Below, piece by piece: positions 9,592 through 17,373 of a DNA stretch of 41,115 nt; positions within the stretch are counted from its first letter, which is position 1, and each line of letters starts with the position of its first letter. The DNA comes from Caldanaerobius polysaccharolyticus DSM 13641. GTDB lineage: Bacteria; Bacillota; Thermoanaerobacteria; Thermoanaerobacterales; Caldanaerobiaceae. The notes under the pieces are model-generated. The model was not told the origin of the DNA and ran no database searches. It saw nothing but the letters and a program-made list of their open reading frames with translations. A program made the translations under genes and the position numbers. The DNA lies in the NCBI RefSeq assembly GCF_000427425.1, contig NZ_KE386494.1, positions 746,393 to 787,507 of the forward strand. Reading direction: 5' to 3'.

Positions 9592-12286
9592 TTGCTCCCC
9601 CTCCTAATCTACTTTGTCGCTTTTTCAACAGCTCATGTATCCCCTTGGGGACCGTATCCCCTATGAGCCCCATACTCATTATAACATTTAGGGCCCATTG
9701 TGAAACCGCATTGGTGGATATCCATGGGATCTCCGTGACAGGCTTAACACAGGTTATAAGTGACGTCACTTCTTCTGACTCTACAGGCAATCTTACCCAC
9801 GACTTTTCACCATCCATCAGGAGGGTCCTCCACACCTCCTCCGCCAATCCCTTGATGCCCCTTCGGCTAGCAGCATAAGCCGCAAGACCGCTGCTGTATA
9901 CCGACATATCGAATCCTCTGTTTGGTACTCCCCATTCGGCTAATTTTTCGTCCTTCTTTTCCATAAAAGAGCTGTAGAACTGCCCCATATCCATGATCAT
10001 GTTGTCCAACACGCTGTCACCTATGGCCTGGGCTATTTCCACCCATATAAACTGGCTTCCAAAGCAAAACATAAAAGGGTCTCCGCCTGAAAGCTTAAAA
10101 TCGTGCAGCTGCGTTTTGTCAGGGTCATATCCATAAACGCCTCCCGAAACCAATGCATAGGGATGACTTTTTAGAAAATCTAAACACTTAAAGAGTTTGG
10201 CTTTATACACCTCGTCCTCATAGCGTTCCCATCGAGTAAACCAGTTAGAGCAGAAAGCCATGACATCGGGTCCTATCCTCACATGGGTTTTAAACCGCGG
10301 ATCCGGCGGGTAATATGCCCTCATGGGGTCCAGGTTGCCGACGGTGTAGTCCACTTCCTTTACCTCATCCATCACATCCCCCACTCTTTCATCTGCGGTT
10401 AGGTAATAATAGTACCTGTGAAGGCCTGCCATGCTTATTCTGGCCTCTTTACATCCACAGCCCCAGTGTAGCACATTATGCCTGGACCCAAGACCTGCGT
10501 ATTCGCCAAAATGATAGACATCCACCTCTGATGTATGGCGAGTCATGGCTTCAGCCATCCTGAACACATCTTCCCTTCCGCTCCTCAAGAACATATACCA
10601 CAGCCACATGTTGGGTACCAACTCTGTATTCTGCCAAGCATACCCGCCGATGTCATACCTCCATGTATGCCTCACTTTATCGTAGCTGTGCATTACATCG
10701 CCGTAATTCCAGAAACCGTACCACTTTCTGCGCTCTATTTCCCCTTTATAAAACTTTACCAGTGCATCTAGCTGGTCTTCTATAAAAGCTCTCTGCGGTG
10801 TGCTCCTGTCTACAAGGCTCCACTCACCAAAAACTCCCGTTTTTCTATAATACTCGGGTTCACATACTAAAAGCGGCGGAGATGCGCACTCTGCGGCAAT
10901 TTCAACGAGCATGTGGTTACCAGGCATCCCATCAAAACAATAAAGAGCAAATTCACTGGTGTTGGCAATACCGTAAGGCGTGCTCCTCAATTCGTCAAAC
11001 CCTTCGTAGGATGATAGCACATGGGTGCTGGTATCGTAATGGCGAAGGTCCATAGCTTCACAATCCGGAGGCCAAAACCACAATGTAAGCCTGGCAATGT
11101 CTGACACCACGCCCAATGTTTCTAGAGATGACGGGTACTTCTGCCAGAAATCCTCGACCCCTACGGCAACTCCTCCTTTTTCATGGCCAACGCACGCAAG
11201 GCCGCCAGATCTATTGCCCCTCGTCGCTTCCACAAAGCTACAGTGCTCATTCGTCCTCTTGAAAATCGCGTAATTATCTGAAGAATACTGCACGAGCTTG
11301 AAACAATCCCATACCGCCGAATCATCTACCATGGCTAAAAATCTTGAGTCTTGCTCTGGATCCAACGATACAGGTTTTCCCTCTATTTGCATCCTGTATA
11401 AATCCTCGTACTTCCCATAGGTCATTTTATTCATGAGGTTTTTAGGCGATTCGCAAAACAGACCGCTATCCCCAGAAAAGCGCACGTACCTGTTATACAG
11501 AGGCCCTGCCATAGGCACAGAAAAAGTCATACCAATACCTTTTATGAAGTCAGCATAGGGATTGCCATCGTAAAAAAAGGTGTACACAAACCGTATGGAT
11601 TCCTGGCCAGCGTAAAAATAAAGCCTCATGTCAAAAGGCAGCCATCCCCGATATATCCCCGTTGCAGCATTCCCTTTGTTTATATGCCTTCCTCTTATGC
11701 GAATCACGCAGCGCCTCGGCCCCTGACTCTCAATCTCAGATTCTACAATCTGGCTTTCAAAATCCTCTTCCGCCCGCACCCTGAGGCCTGACGCGATACT
11801 CCTGCTCTCACGGATGCACACAAGTTTCGCACCTGTGCATACAGTGACATCGCCCCGCCTTATATACTTAATTATATCGCTTCCTTTTTTACTTATCCGG
11901 CAGGTGATCATGCCGGTGTCTACATCTATGCAGTCATCGGTTTGCTCAACTGACATAAATCCGTCCACATCAGGTGAGACCAAAGGGCCTGGGCCAACCG
12001 TTTTATAGGCGTATAACCTCTGTGGCGGGGTATCAGAAAAAGACGCCGCATGAGCCGTCCATTTAACGCTTCCGTCAGGCCAGTAGGCCGTTATCCAGCT
12101 TTGCACGGTAATATCCTCGCCGTTTTCCCCTTCAATCTTTACTAACTCATCCCGAGTCAATGCGCCGCGTTTCCAGGGAATTCCCCATGTCACCCCGCCT
12201 TTTTTGGGCCTTTTATTGCCCAGCCAGTGAATTACCACTTTATCCAAGGCATTCCACTTCCTTATGATAGAGAATTGATATGACAA
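9581..12286 (-). CDS. yetA: YetA/PcRGLX-like protein, probable exo-rhamnogalacturonan lyase (PL26-type)
   Basis: A large protein of 901 residues whose N-terminus (VIHWLGNKRPKKGGVTWGIP, then a DGSVKWTAHAASF segment) matches the RIFT-barrel opening of the YetA/PcRGLX family. PcRGLX is a fungal exo-acting RG lyase (PL26) releasing unsaturated disaccharides; YetA is its Bacillus relative. The middle and C-terminus are rich in aromatic and charged residues, as in (alpha/alpha) toroid lyases (TSEVDVYHFGEYAGLGSRHN). No signal peptide is present. The start is TTG; a GAGGG ribosome site lies in the 3' arm of an intercistronic stem (12291-12336). It lies in the RG operon between the binding lipoprotein and the esterase. 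The enzymatic role is inferred from family and context. Confidence 0.75.
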   Translation of the reverse strand: MSYQFSIIRKWNALDKVVIHWLGNKRPKKGGVTWGIPWKRGALTRDELVKIEGENGEDITVQSWITAYWPDGSVKWTAHAASFSDTPPQRLYAYKTVGPGPLVSPDVDGFMSVEQTDDCIDVDTGMITCRISKKGSDIIKYIRRGDVTVCTGAKLVCIRESRSIASGLRVRAEEDFESQIVESEIESQGPRRCVIRIRGRHINKGNAATGIYRGWLPFDMRLYFYAGQESIRFVYTFFYDGNPYADFIKGIGMTFSVPMAGPLYNRYVRFSGDSGLFCESPKNLMNKMTYGKYEDLYRMQIEGKPVSLDPEQDSRFLAMVDDSAVWDCFKLVQYSSDNYAIFKRTNEHCSFVEATRGNRSGGLACVGHEKGGVAVGVEDFWQKYPSSLETLGVVSDIARLTLWFWPPDCEAMDLRHYDTSTHVLSSYEGFDELRSTPYGIANTSEFALYCFDGMPGNHMLVEIAAECASPPLLVCEPEYYRKTGVFGEWSLVDRSTPQRAFIEDQLDALVKFYKGEIERRKWYGFWNYGDVMHSYDKVRHTWRYDIGGYAWQNTELVPNMWLWYMFLRSGREDVFRMAEAMTRHTSEVDVYHFGEYAGLGSRHNVLHWGCGCKEARISMAGLHRYYYYLTADERVGDVMDEVKEVDYTVGNLDPMRAYYPPDPRFKTHVRIGPDVMAFCSNWFTRWERYEDEVYKAKLFKCLDFLKSHPYALVSGGVYGYDPDKTQLHDFKLSGGDPFMFCFGSQFIWVEIAQAIGDSVLDNMIMDMGQFYSSFMEKKDEKLAEWGVPNRGFDMSVYSSGLAAYAASRRGIKGLAEEVWRTLLMDGEKSWVRLPVESEEVTSLITCVKPVTEIPWISTNAVSQWALNVIMSMGLIGDTVPKGIHELLKKRQSRLGGGASDR

Positions 12287-12290
12287 ATAC

Positions 12291-12336
12291 CCTCGCGCCT
12301 GTGAGAAAAATTACACGCTCATCACCAAGCGCGAGG
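12291..12336 (-). promoter_or_regulatory. Intercistronic stem-loop covering the yetA-like ribosome site
   Basis: A perfect 8-bp stem CCTCGCGC/GCGCGAGG with a 30-nt loop lies between the binding-protein gene and the YetA-like gene. On the minus strand no T-run follows, so it is not a terminator. The 3' arm contains GCGCGAGG, continuing into the only plausible ribosome site of the TTG-started gene. It may stabilise the binding-protein mRNA and lower translation of the enzymes. Confidence 0.5.
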
Positions 12337-12360
12337 AATTTACTTTAACTTACTCTGCCA

Positions 12361-13932
12361 TCAAAAAGAAGGCATCTTATCTTTGTACTTTTTGTATAAT
12401 TCATTGACCTCCTCGATTAGCTTATCGCCTCCAGTTCTTCGCCACAGCTTTACGGCGTTTTGGAAACCTTTCTCATCGATCTGACCGCTTATAAACTTAA
12501 CCCTGGCATCCTCTATAATATTGTCCAGCTGAGGACCCACTTTAGCGTACGTCTCAGTTTGAGAGAGCAAAGGTTCTGCAGGATTTCCCACGACTATTTT
12601 CTCGTTTTCCCTCATGACTTGACTCTCTTTTTCTCTGACAGGAGGCGTTTGTACCCGAGGCGTTCCATTTTCAGGCGGTATAAACATGAGAAGCTGATTA
12701 AGGTCAGCGGCCTCTCGTGTTACCTCCGCCGGCAAATTCTCTATCGGTTGAACCTTGCCATTTACTAAATTGTAATGTTTACCCTCTATGCCATAGCCCA
12801 ATAAGTCCTGCATCTTTTTGTCCCCTAATTTATCCAAAAAAGCAAGAACTTTCTTTAACTCATCTACGGTTTTAACGCTGGATTTAGATATTAGGTACAT
12901 ACCTGAATAACCCGATGTAGGAAGATTTCTGAGCCCTTTAGGTCCTTCCACAGAACTTATAACATCCATTTCAGCATTTTTTACCCCTGCCTTTTCCAAT
13001 CCCTGCTGTATTCGATGGGCTGAATCCAGAACATCGACTTTTACACCGGCTTTTCCTGCAACGTAGAAATTCTCCCATTTAGCCGGATCAACAGTAGCAA
13101 AATCCCTGTTGAAAAGCTTCTCGTCATACATCTTCTTCCAGAACTTTAAGCAGTCCATATACTCCTTTGTGAAAAATGAAGGCACCAGCTTTCCGCTACC
13201 GTCATCACCCCATCCGTTGGGCGCACCAAACCATGTGAGCATGATGTTAAATGGTCCGTTGTACTTGGTCACTATCATACCATAGGTATCGTTTTTGCCA
13301 TTTTTATCCGGATCATTGTAGGTAAACGCTTTTAGTACATTGTAAAAGTCATCGATGGTCTTAGGCATTTTAAGGCCCAGGTTGTCCAGCCAATCTTTTC
13401 TTATAACTATACCATTTCTGCCTAAATCCCTTCCTCTATATATCCCATATATCTTCCCATCTATAGAGGAATTCCACAGTATAATAGGATTAGCTTTGCT
13501 TAAATTGGGGTAATCCTTCAAATACGGCCCTACTTCCCAAAACGCACCCGCTCTAACCGCGTTGATGATACTAGGAGACTTAGAGGGAGCAAATACCACC
13601 ATGGGCAGGTTTCCGCTGGCCAAAACAGTGTTTAACTTGTCTTCGTAAGAGGTAGAAGGCACCCACGTTATATCCACCTGGGTATTAGTGTATTTTTCCA
13701 TCTCCTTAATCACCGGGCTGTCAGGCGGAGCCGGATCGGCTGCAAAATTCTGGGTCATTATGGTGATTTTAAATGGTTTTTCCGCACTGGCTACATTAGC
13801 CTCTTTTCCTTTATCAGCAGTTTTGTTTCTGCTGCTTTTAGAACCTCCACATCCTGCAACCGCTGTTGACAATAATATTATCACGAGCGCCAGAGATATA
13901 AAATTTTTAAAAAATCTCCTGAAATCTCTCAC
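12361..13932 (-). CDS. lplA: ABC transporter binding lipoprotein, LplA/YtcQ-like
   Basis: A solute-binding lipoprotein of 523 residues of the large LplA/YtcQ type found with complex-polysaccharide loci. The signal peptide ends in a lipobox (AVAGC) with Cys28. Features include DSPVIKEMEKYTNTQVDITW and the calcium-loop-like DPDKNGKNDTYGM, a hallmark of this subfamily. The start is GTG with AAGGGGG about 9 nt upstream. It follows the two permeases and precedes the RG-degrading enzymes, so its ligand is probably an RG-I oligosaccharide. No ATPase gene is nearby; a shared multi-sugar ATPase is assumed. Confidence 0.92.
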   Translation of the reverse strand: MRDFRRFFKNFISLALVIILLSTAVAGCGGSKSSRNKTADKGKEANVASAEKPFKITIMTQNFAADPAPPDSPVIKEMEKYTNTQVDITWVPSTSYEDKLNTVLASGNLPMVVFAPSKSPSIINAVRAGAFWEVGPYLKDYPNLSKANPIILWNSSIDGKIYGIYRGRDLGRNGIVIRKDWLDNLGLKMPKTIDDFYNVLKAFTYNDPDKNGKNDTYGMIVTKYNGPFNIMLTWFGAPNGWGDDGSGKLVPSFFTKEYMDCLKFWKKMYDEKLFNRDFATVDPAKWENFYVAGKAGVKVDVLDSAHRIQQGLEKAGVKNAEMDVISSVEGPKGLRNLPTSGYSGMYLISKSSVKTVDELKKVLAFLDKLGDKKMQDLLGYGIEGKHYNLVNGKVQPIENLPAEVTREAADLNQLLMFIPPENGTPRVQTPPVREKESQVMRENEKIVVGNPAEPLLSQTETYAKVGPQLDNIIEDARVKFISGQIDEKGFQNAVKLWRRTGGDKLIEEVNELYKKYKDKMPSF

Positions 13933-14016
13933 TGTTAAAATCCCCCTTTCTCATTACTCATTCAAGTCTCTATATTGCCGGGAAATTTTCCTTTATTTAC
14001 CTTATGGCATTTTGCA

Positions 14017-14895
14017 TCACCCCTTCAATGATCCTATGAGAATGCCCTTCACAAAATACTTCTGTAAAAACGGATAAACCGCCAGTATAGGCACAGTACT
14101 TATCACTATGACAGCCATCTTTAGCGACTCCTGAGGCGGAACGAAATTGGGGTCAAACTGCGCTAAATTGGACATTATTCCAGAGGATAACATGACTATG
14201 TTGCGAAGTGTAACCTGTATAGGCCATTTACTCGAGTCATTTATGTATAAGAGAGCGCTAAAGAACGCATTCCAGTGGCCGACCCCGTAAAACAACGCAA
14301 AGGTGGCGATAATAGGCATTGACAGCGGCAGCACAATCCTTATAAACACTCCCAGGTCACTGCAGCCATCAATCTTGGCTGCATCCTCCAGTTCCTTGGG
14401 AAGCTGTTGAAAAAAGTTTTTGACGATGAAAAGGTTAAACGGGCTTATAGCACCGGGAAGCCATAGCGCCCAATAGGTATCCAGCATCCCCAGGCTTTTT
14501 ACCAGTAGGTAAGTGGGAATCATGCCACCGCTGAAGAGCATGCAGAATATTATACCGTTTATAATCACATTTTTACCTATAAAATTATCTTTGGACAAAG
14601 AGTACGCCAAGGTAAATGTGAAAAATAAATTTATTAAAGTGCCCACTATTGTAATATAGACAGAGTTAAGCAAGCTCCTCATTAAACTCGGTGAAGCAAA
14701 AACGTACTTATAAGTATCCAGCGTAGGCATGTGTGGAATCAGGAAAAACGGCCTTTTGGCAATTTCCGCATCTGTAGCAAAAGATGCTGCTATCACGTAT
14801 ATAAAAGGAATAACTGTTATTAAGGCGCATAGTCCTAAAAAAGTATAATTGAACACATCAAACAAACGGCTACCCAAACCGGCTTTCTGACGCAT
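14017..14895 (-). CDS. ytcP: ABC transporter permease, YtcP/LplC-like
   Basis: An inner-membrane permease of 292 residues with six hydrophobic segments and a clear EAA loop (KELEDAAKIDGCSDLGVFIR). The opening (GLGSRLFDVFNYTFLGLCAL) is typical of YtcP/LplC. The start is ATG with GGGAG about 10 nt upstream. The C-terminal VQKYFVKGILIGS-type ending (here FLQKYFVKGILIGSLKG) is a family hallmark. Together with the LplB-like permease it forms the channel used by the neighbouring binding lipoprotein. Confidence 0.92.
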   Translation of the reverse strand: MRQKAGLGSRLFDVFNYTFLGLCALITVIPFIYVIAASFATDAEIAKRPFFLIPHMPTLDTYKYVFASPSLMRSLLNSVYITIVGTLINLFFTFTLAYSLSKDNFIGKNVIINGIIFCMLFSGGMIPTYLLVKSLGMLDTYWALWLPGAISPFNLFIVKNFFQQLPKELEDAAKIDGCSDLGVFIRIVLPLSMPIIATFALFYGVGHWNAFFSALLYINDSSKWPIQVTLRNIVMLSSGIMSNLAQFDPNFVPPQESLKMAVIVISTVPILAVYPFLQKYFVKGILIGSLKG

Positions 14896-14932
14896 TCACT
14901 TTTCACTCCCTTTGACATGATTTACTTGTGCA

Positions 14933-15898
14933 TCAGAACAAAGATGTCTCTCCCACCTTTCTGGCGAGGTAATTAGCGGCTTCTATCAATATGATGCCTA
15001 CCACTGATTTAAACAACCCTACTGCAGCGCTATAGCTGAACGCCCCCTGAGTGATACCCATAGTGTATACATATGTATCAAATACGTCAGCTACTTCGCG
15101 GTTTAGCGAATTCATCATCAAATATATCTGTTCAAAACCTGTGTCCAGAATACTGCCCAATCTCAAAATAAGCAAAATTATTATAGTGCTGCTGATAGCC
15201 GGCAGCGTTATATACCGGGCTTGTTGCCATCTGGTCGCTCCATCTACGATAGCAGCCTCATATAGCGTTGGATCCACGCCGGACAACGCCGCTAGGAATA
15301 TAATCGTCCCCCAGCCGGTTTCTTTCCATATGCTCTGGCTGATGATAAGCGTTCTGAACCACCTGGGATCTGCGAGAAAATCTATTTTTTGCCCTGTCCA
15401 ATGGAAAATCAATTGGTTAAGAGCCCCGCCTTCAGTGGTGAGAAGGACATAGGTTATACTCGCTATGACCACCATGGATATGAAATGGGGAACGTATACA
15501 CACGTTTGCACTATGCGCTTATATATAGATACCCTTACCTCGTTGATAAGCAAAGCCAAGATGATAGGCATTGGGAAAAAGAAGATGAGATTGTAAAACG
15601 ACAATAGCAATGTATTCCTCAGCAATTTAAGAAAATCAGGGTTGGTAAAAAAATCCTTAAAATGCTCAAATCCCACCCATTTACTTCCCATAAGCCCTAA
15701 AAACGGATTATAATCCTGAAAAGCCACCACTATACCTGCCATGGGAATGTACCTGAAAATAACAAAATACAATATTCCAGGAATCGCCAGTATATACAGC
15801 CATTTGTCTTTTCTGAGCGCTTTAAGCATACTACGGTTGTGAGCTATATTTATTTGAGTTTTAGATCCACCGACTTGAACTAAAGCTGTTTTGGACAT
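14933..15898 (-). CDS. lplB: ABC transporter permease, LplB/YteP-like
   Basis: The first gene of the RG operon, 321 residues. A hydrophilic N-terminal stretch precedes KDKWLYILAIPGILYFVIFR, the normal start of LplB/YteP membrane domains, and the EAA loop reads YEAAIVDGATRWQQARYITL. The ATG at 15898 has a GAAGGGGG site at a rather long distance (about 13 nt); a start at the internal Met of MLKALRKDKW would give the usual length but has no ribosome site. Upstream, 15899-16200 holds the shared regulatory element and a CAAACGTTTG palindrome. Confidence 0.9.
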   Translation of the reverse strand: MSKTALVQVGGSKTQINIAHNRSMLKALRKDKWLYILAIPGILYFVIFRYIPMAGIVVAFQDYNPFLGLMGSKWVGFEHFKDFFTNPDFLKLLRNTLLLSFYNLIFFFPMPIILALLINEVRVSIYKRIVQTCVYVPHFISMVVIASITYVLLTTEGGALNQLIFHWTGQKIDFLADPRWFRTLIISQSIWKETGWGTIIFLAALSGVDPTLYEAAIVDGATRWQQARYITLPAISSTIIILLILRLGSILDTGFEQIYLMMNSLNREVADVFDTYVYTMGITQGAFSYSAAVGLFKSVVGIILIEAANYLARKVGETSLF

Positions 15899-15974
15899 TA
15901 TATCTTAATTAACCCCCTTCCCGGTATATGTTACTTCATAACACCAAGCTATTTATCGTCACTCACCTCCCTTG

Positions 15975-15984
15975 CAAACGTTTG
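15975..15984. promoter_or_regulatory. LacI-type operator candidate CAAACGTTTG
   Basis: A perfect 10-bp palindrome with a central CG, the form bound by LacI/CcpA-type regulators. It lies downstream of the RG promoter and 77 nt before the first gene. A related half CAAACGTTA occurs at 16117-16125, closer to the presumed start of transcription. The flanks do not match the full catabolite-response consensus, so the regulator is unknown. Confidence 0.35.
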
Positions 15985-16147
15985 GTTTTTTGCCAGCGCT
16001 GAATTTTATTACAATATTTATGTTAAACTATATTGAATTTATTCCATTATTATGCATCTTTTTATGTCTTTATGTTGAATTTTTTCACTTTTTCTCCATA
16101 TTTCTCTTTAGCTTGCCAAACGTTAAACTTTAGCGTATAATATACTT

Positions 16148-16196
16148 AAAACATTTTCAAAGTCCAAATTTGCTCAAATTCGGCGAATATTCGCCG
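16148..16196 (-). promoter_or_regulatory. Shared upstream element, copy 2, promoter region of the RG operon
   Basis: This 49-bp segment matches 3842-3890 with about six differences. Here the dyad is a perfect 16-bp palindrome CGGCGAATATTCGCCG (16181-16196), next to CAAATTTG. On the minus strand TTGGAC-17-TATATT (or an overlapping TTGAAA-based pair) lies immediately downstream, so the palindrome sits where an activator would bind. A purine-rich segment at 16085-16110 resembles 3925-3950. The 15899-16240 gap otherwise holds no gene. Confidence 0.62.
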
Positions 16197-16208
16197 CTTC
16201 TTTTTTGC

Positions 16209-16242
16209 ATTAAAAAAGAATTCGACATAAGCCGAATTCTTC
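16209..16242 (-). terminator. Terminator of trxB
   Basis: On the minus strand an AT-rich stem AGAATTCG/CGAATTCT with a short loop is followed by TTTTTTAAT. It begins right at the trxB stop and separates trxB from the RG operon promoter. Confidence 0.75.
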
Positions 16243-17155
16243 ATTTTATTTCCCCTATGTATTTCTCAGCCATGATAGCCGCTATAGCTCCATCGGCAGC
16301 AGCTGTCACTATCTGCCTTACAGGTGTCTTTCTGACATCACCTGCCGCAAATACCCCTTCTACGCTCGTCTTCATACTCTCGTCGGTTATTATATAGCCG
16401 TATTCGTCCATTGCCACAAGTCCTTTTACAATTTCGCTATTGGGAACTGTTCCTATAGCTACAAAAAGGCCATCCACTGCAATCTGGCTTTCTTGACCTG
16501 TTTTGTTATTCCTGAGCTTCAAACCCTCCACTGCCTGATCGCCAATTATATCCTCGATGACTGTATCCCATATAAAGCTTATTTTCTCATTGCTAAAGGC
16601 TTTATCCTGTTCAGCTTTAGTGGCCCTGAGCTCATTGCGCCTGTGGATGAGGTAGACCTTACTGGCGAACCTGGTGAGAAATACAGCGTCCTCTACAGCG
16701 GTATTGCCTCCACCTACTACCGCTACCACTTTGTCCTTATAAAACGCTCCATCGCATGTGGCGCAATAGCTGACGCCTGCACCTCTAAACTTGCGCTCCT
16801 TCTCCAGGCCCAGTTCTCTGGGATTAGCCCCCATGGCCAGTATAACAGCTTTTGCCTCATACGTATTCCCATCGGTCTTTACCTTTTTAAAAGAGCCAGC
16901 TATATCCAGCTCCTGGACCTCTTCGTATATTATCTCTAGGCCATAGCGCCTGGCCTGGTTCTCAAAATTAGCCATGAGGTCTGGCCCGGCAATAGGCTCC
17001 ACAAAGCCGGGATAATTCTCTACCAGATAGGTCGTAGAGACCTGCCCACCTGCAAACATCTTTTCCAGCAATACAACGTCCATACCAGCTCTGGCTGCAT
17101 AAAGACCTGCCGTCAAGCCTGCAGGACCGGCCCCTATTATAATCAAATCATGCAT
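16241..17155 (-). CDS. trxB: Thioredoxin reductase
   Basis: An FAD/NADPH-dependent reductase of 304 residues that reduces thioredoxin in the cytoplasm. The FAD-binding site is IIIGAGPAGLTAGLYAARAG at the N-terminus; the redox-active disulfide is in GVSYCATCDGAFY (about residues 132-137); the NADPH-binding site is VAVVGGGNTAVEDA; and the C-terminal FAD motif is GVFAAGDVRKTPVRQIVTAA. Length and motifs are normal. It is monocistronic, with its own promoter at 17266-17294 and a terminator right after the stop. Confidence 0.96.
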   Translation of the reverse strand: MHDLIIIGAGPAGLTAGLYAARAGMDVVLLEKMFAGGQVSTTYLVENYPGFVEPIAGPDLMANFENQARRYGLEIIYEEVQELDIAGSFKKVKTDGNTYEAKAVILAMGANPRELGLEKERKFRGAGVSYCATCDGAFYKDKVVAVVGGGNTAVEDAVFLTRFASKVYLIHRRNELRATKAEQDKAFSNEKISFIWDTVIEDIIGDQAVEGLKLRNNKTGQESQIAVDGLFVAIGTVPNSEIVKGLVAMDEYGYIITDESMKTSVEGVFAAGDVRKTPVRQIVTAAADGAIAAIMAEKYIGEIK

Positions 17156-17265
17156 ATACTACCTTCCCTTCCTTTCCACAAGTATCTTACAAAAAATTGT
17201 AGATGTTCCCAATACGGCCTTCCTTGAGTTACACATTCTATCCATATATTACCCTGTTCTTTATC

Positions 17266-17294
17266 ATTATACAACAAACAGCATTTTGCATCAA
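17266..17294 (-). promoter_or_regulatory. Promoter of trxB
   Basis: On the minus strand TTGATG (17289-17294) and TATAAT (17266-17271) are separated by exactly 17 nt, a good SigA-type promoter about 110 nt before the trxB start. The rest of the 17156-17373 divergent region holds the GH3 ribosome site (GAGGGGG) and nothing else clear. Confidence 0.65.
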
Positions 17295-17373
17295 AACATG
17301 AATCGCTGCAGGATTTGAAAGGAAAAAGAAGAACTAATAAATTATAACGTACTCATTTGAGGGGGTATTATTT

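Noticed and set aside
15971-15986. CcpA catabolite-response site
   Set aside because: The CAAACGTTTG palindrome lacks the TGWAA...WCA flanks, so it is kept only as a LacI-type candidate.
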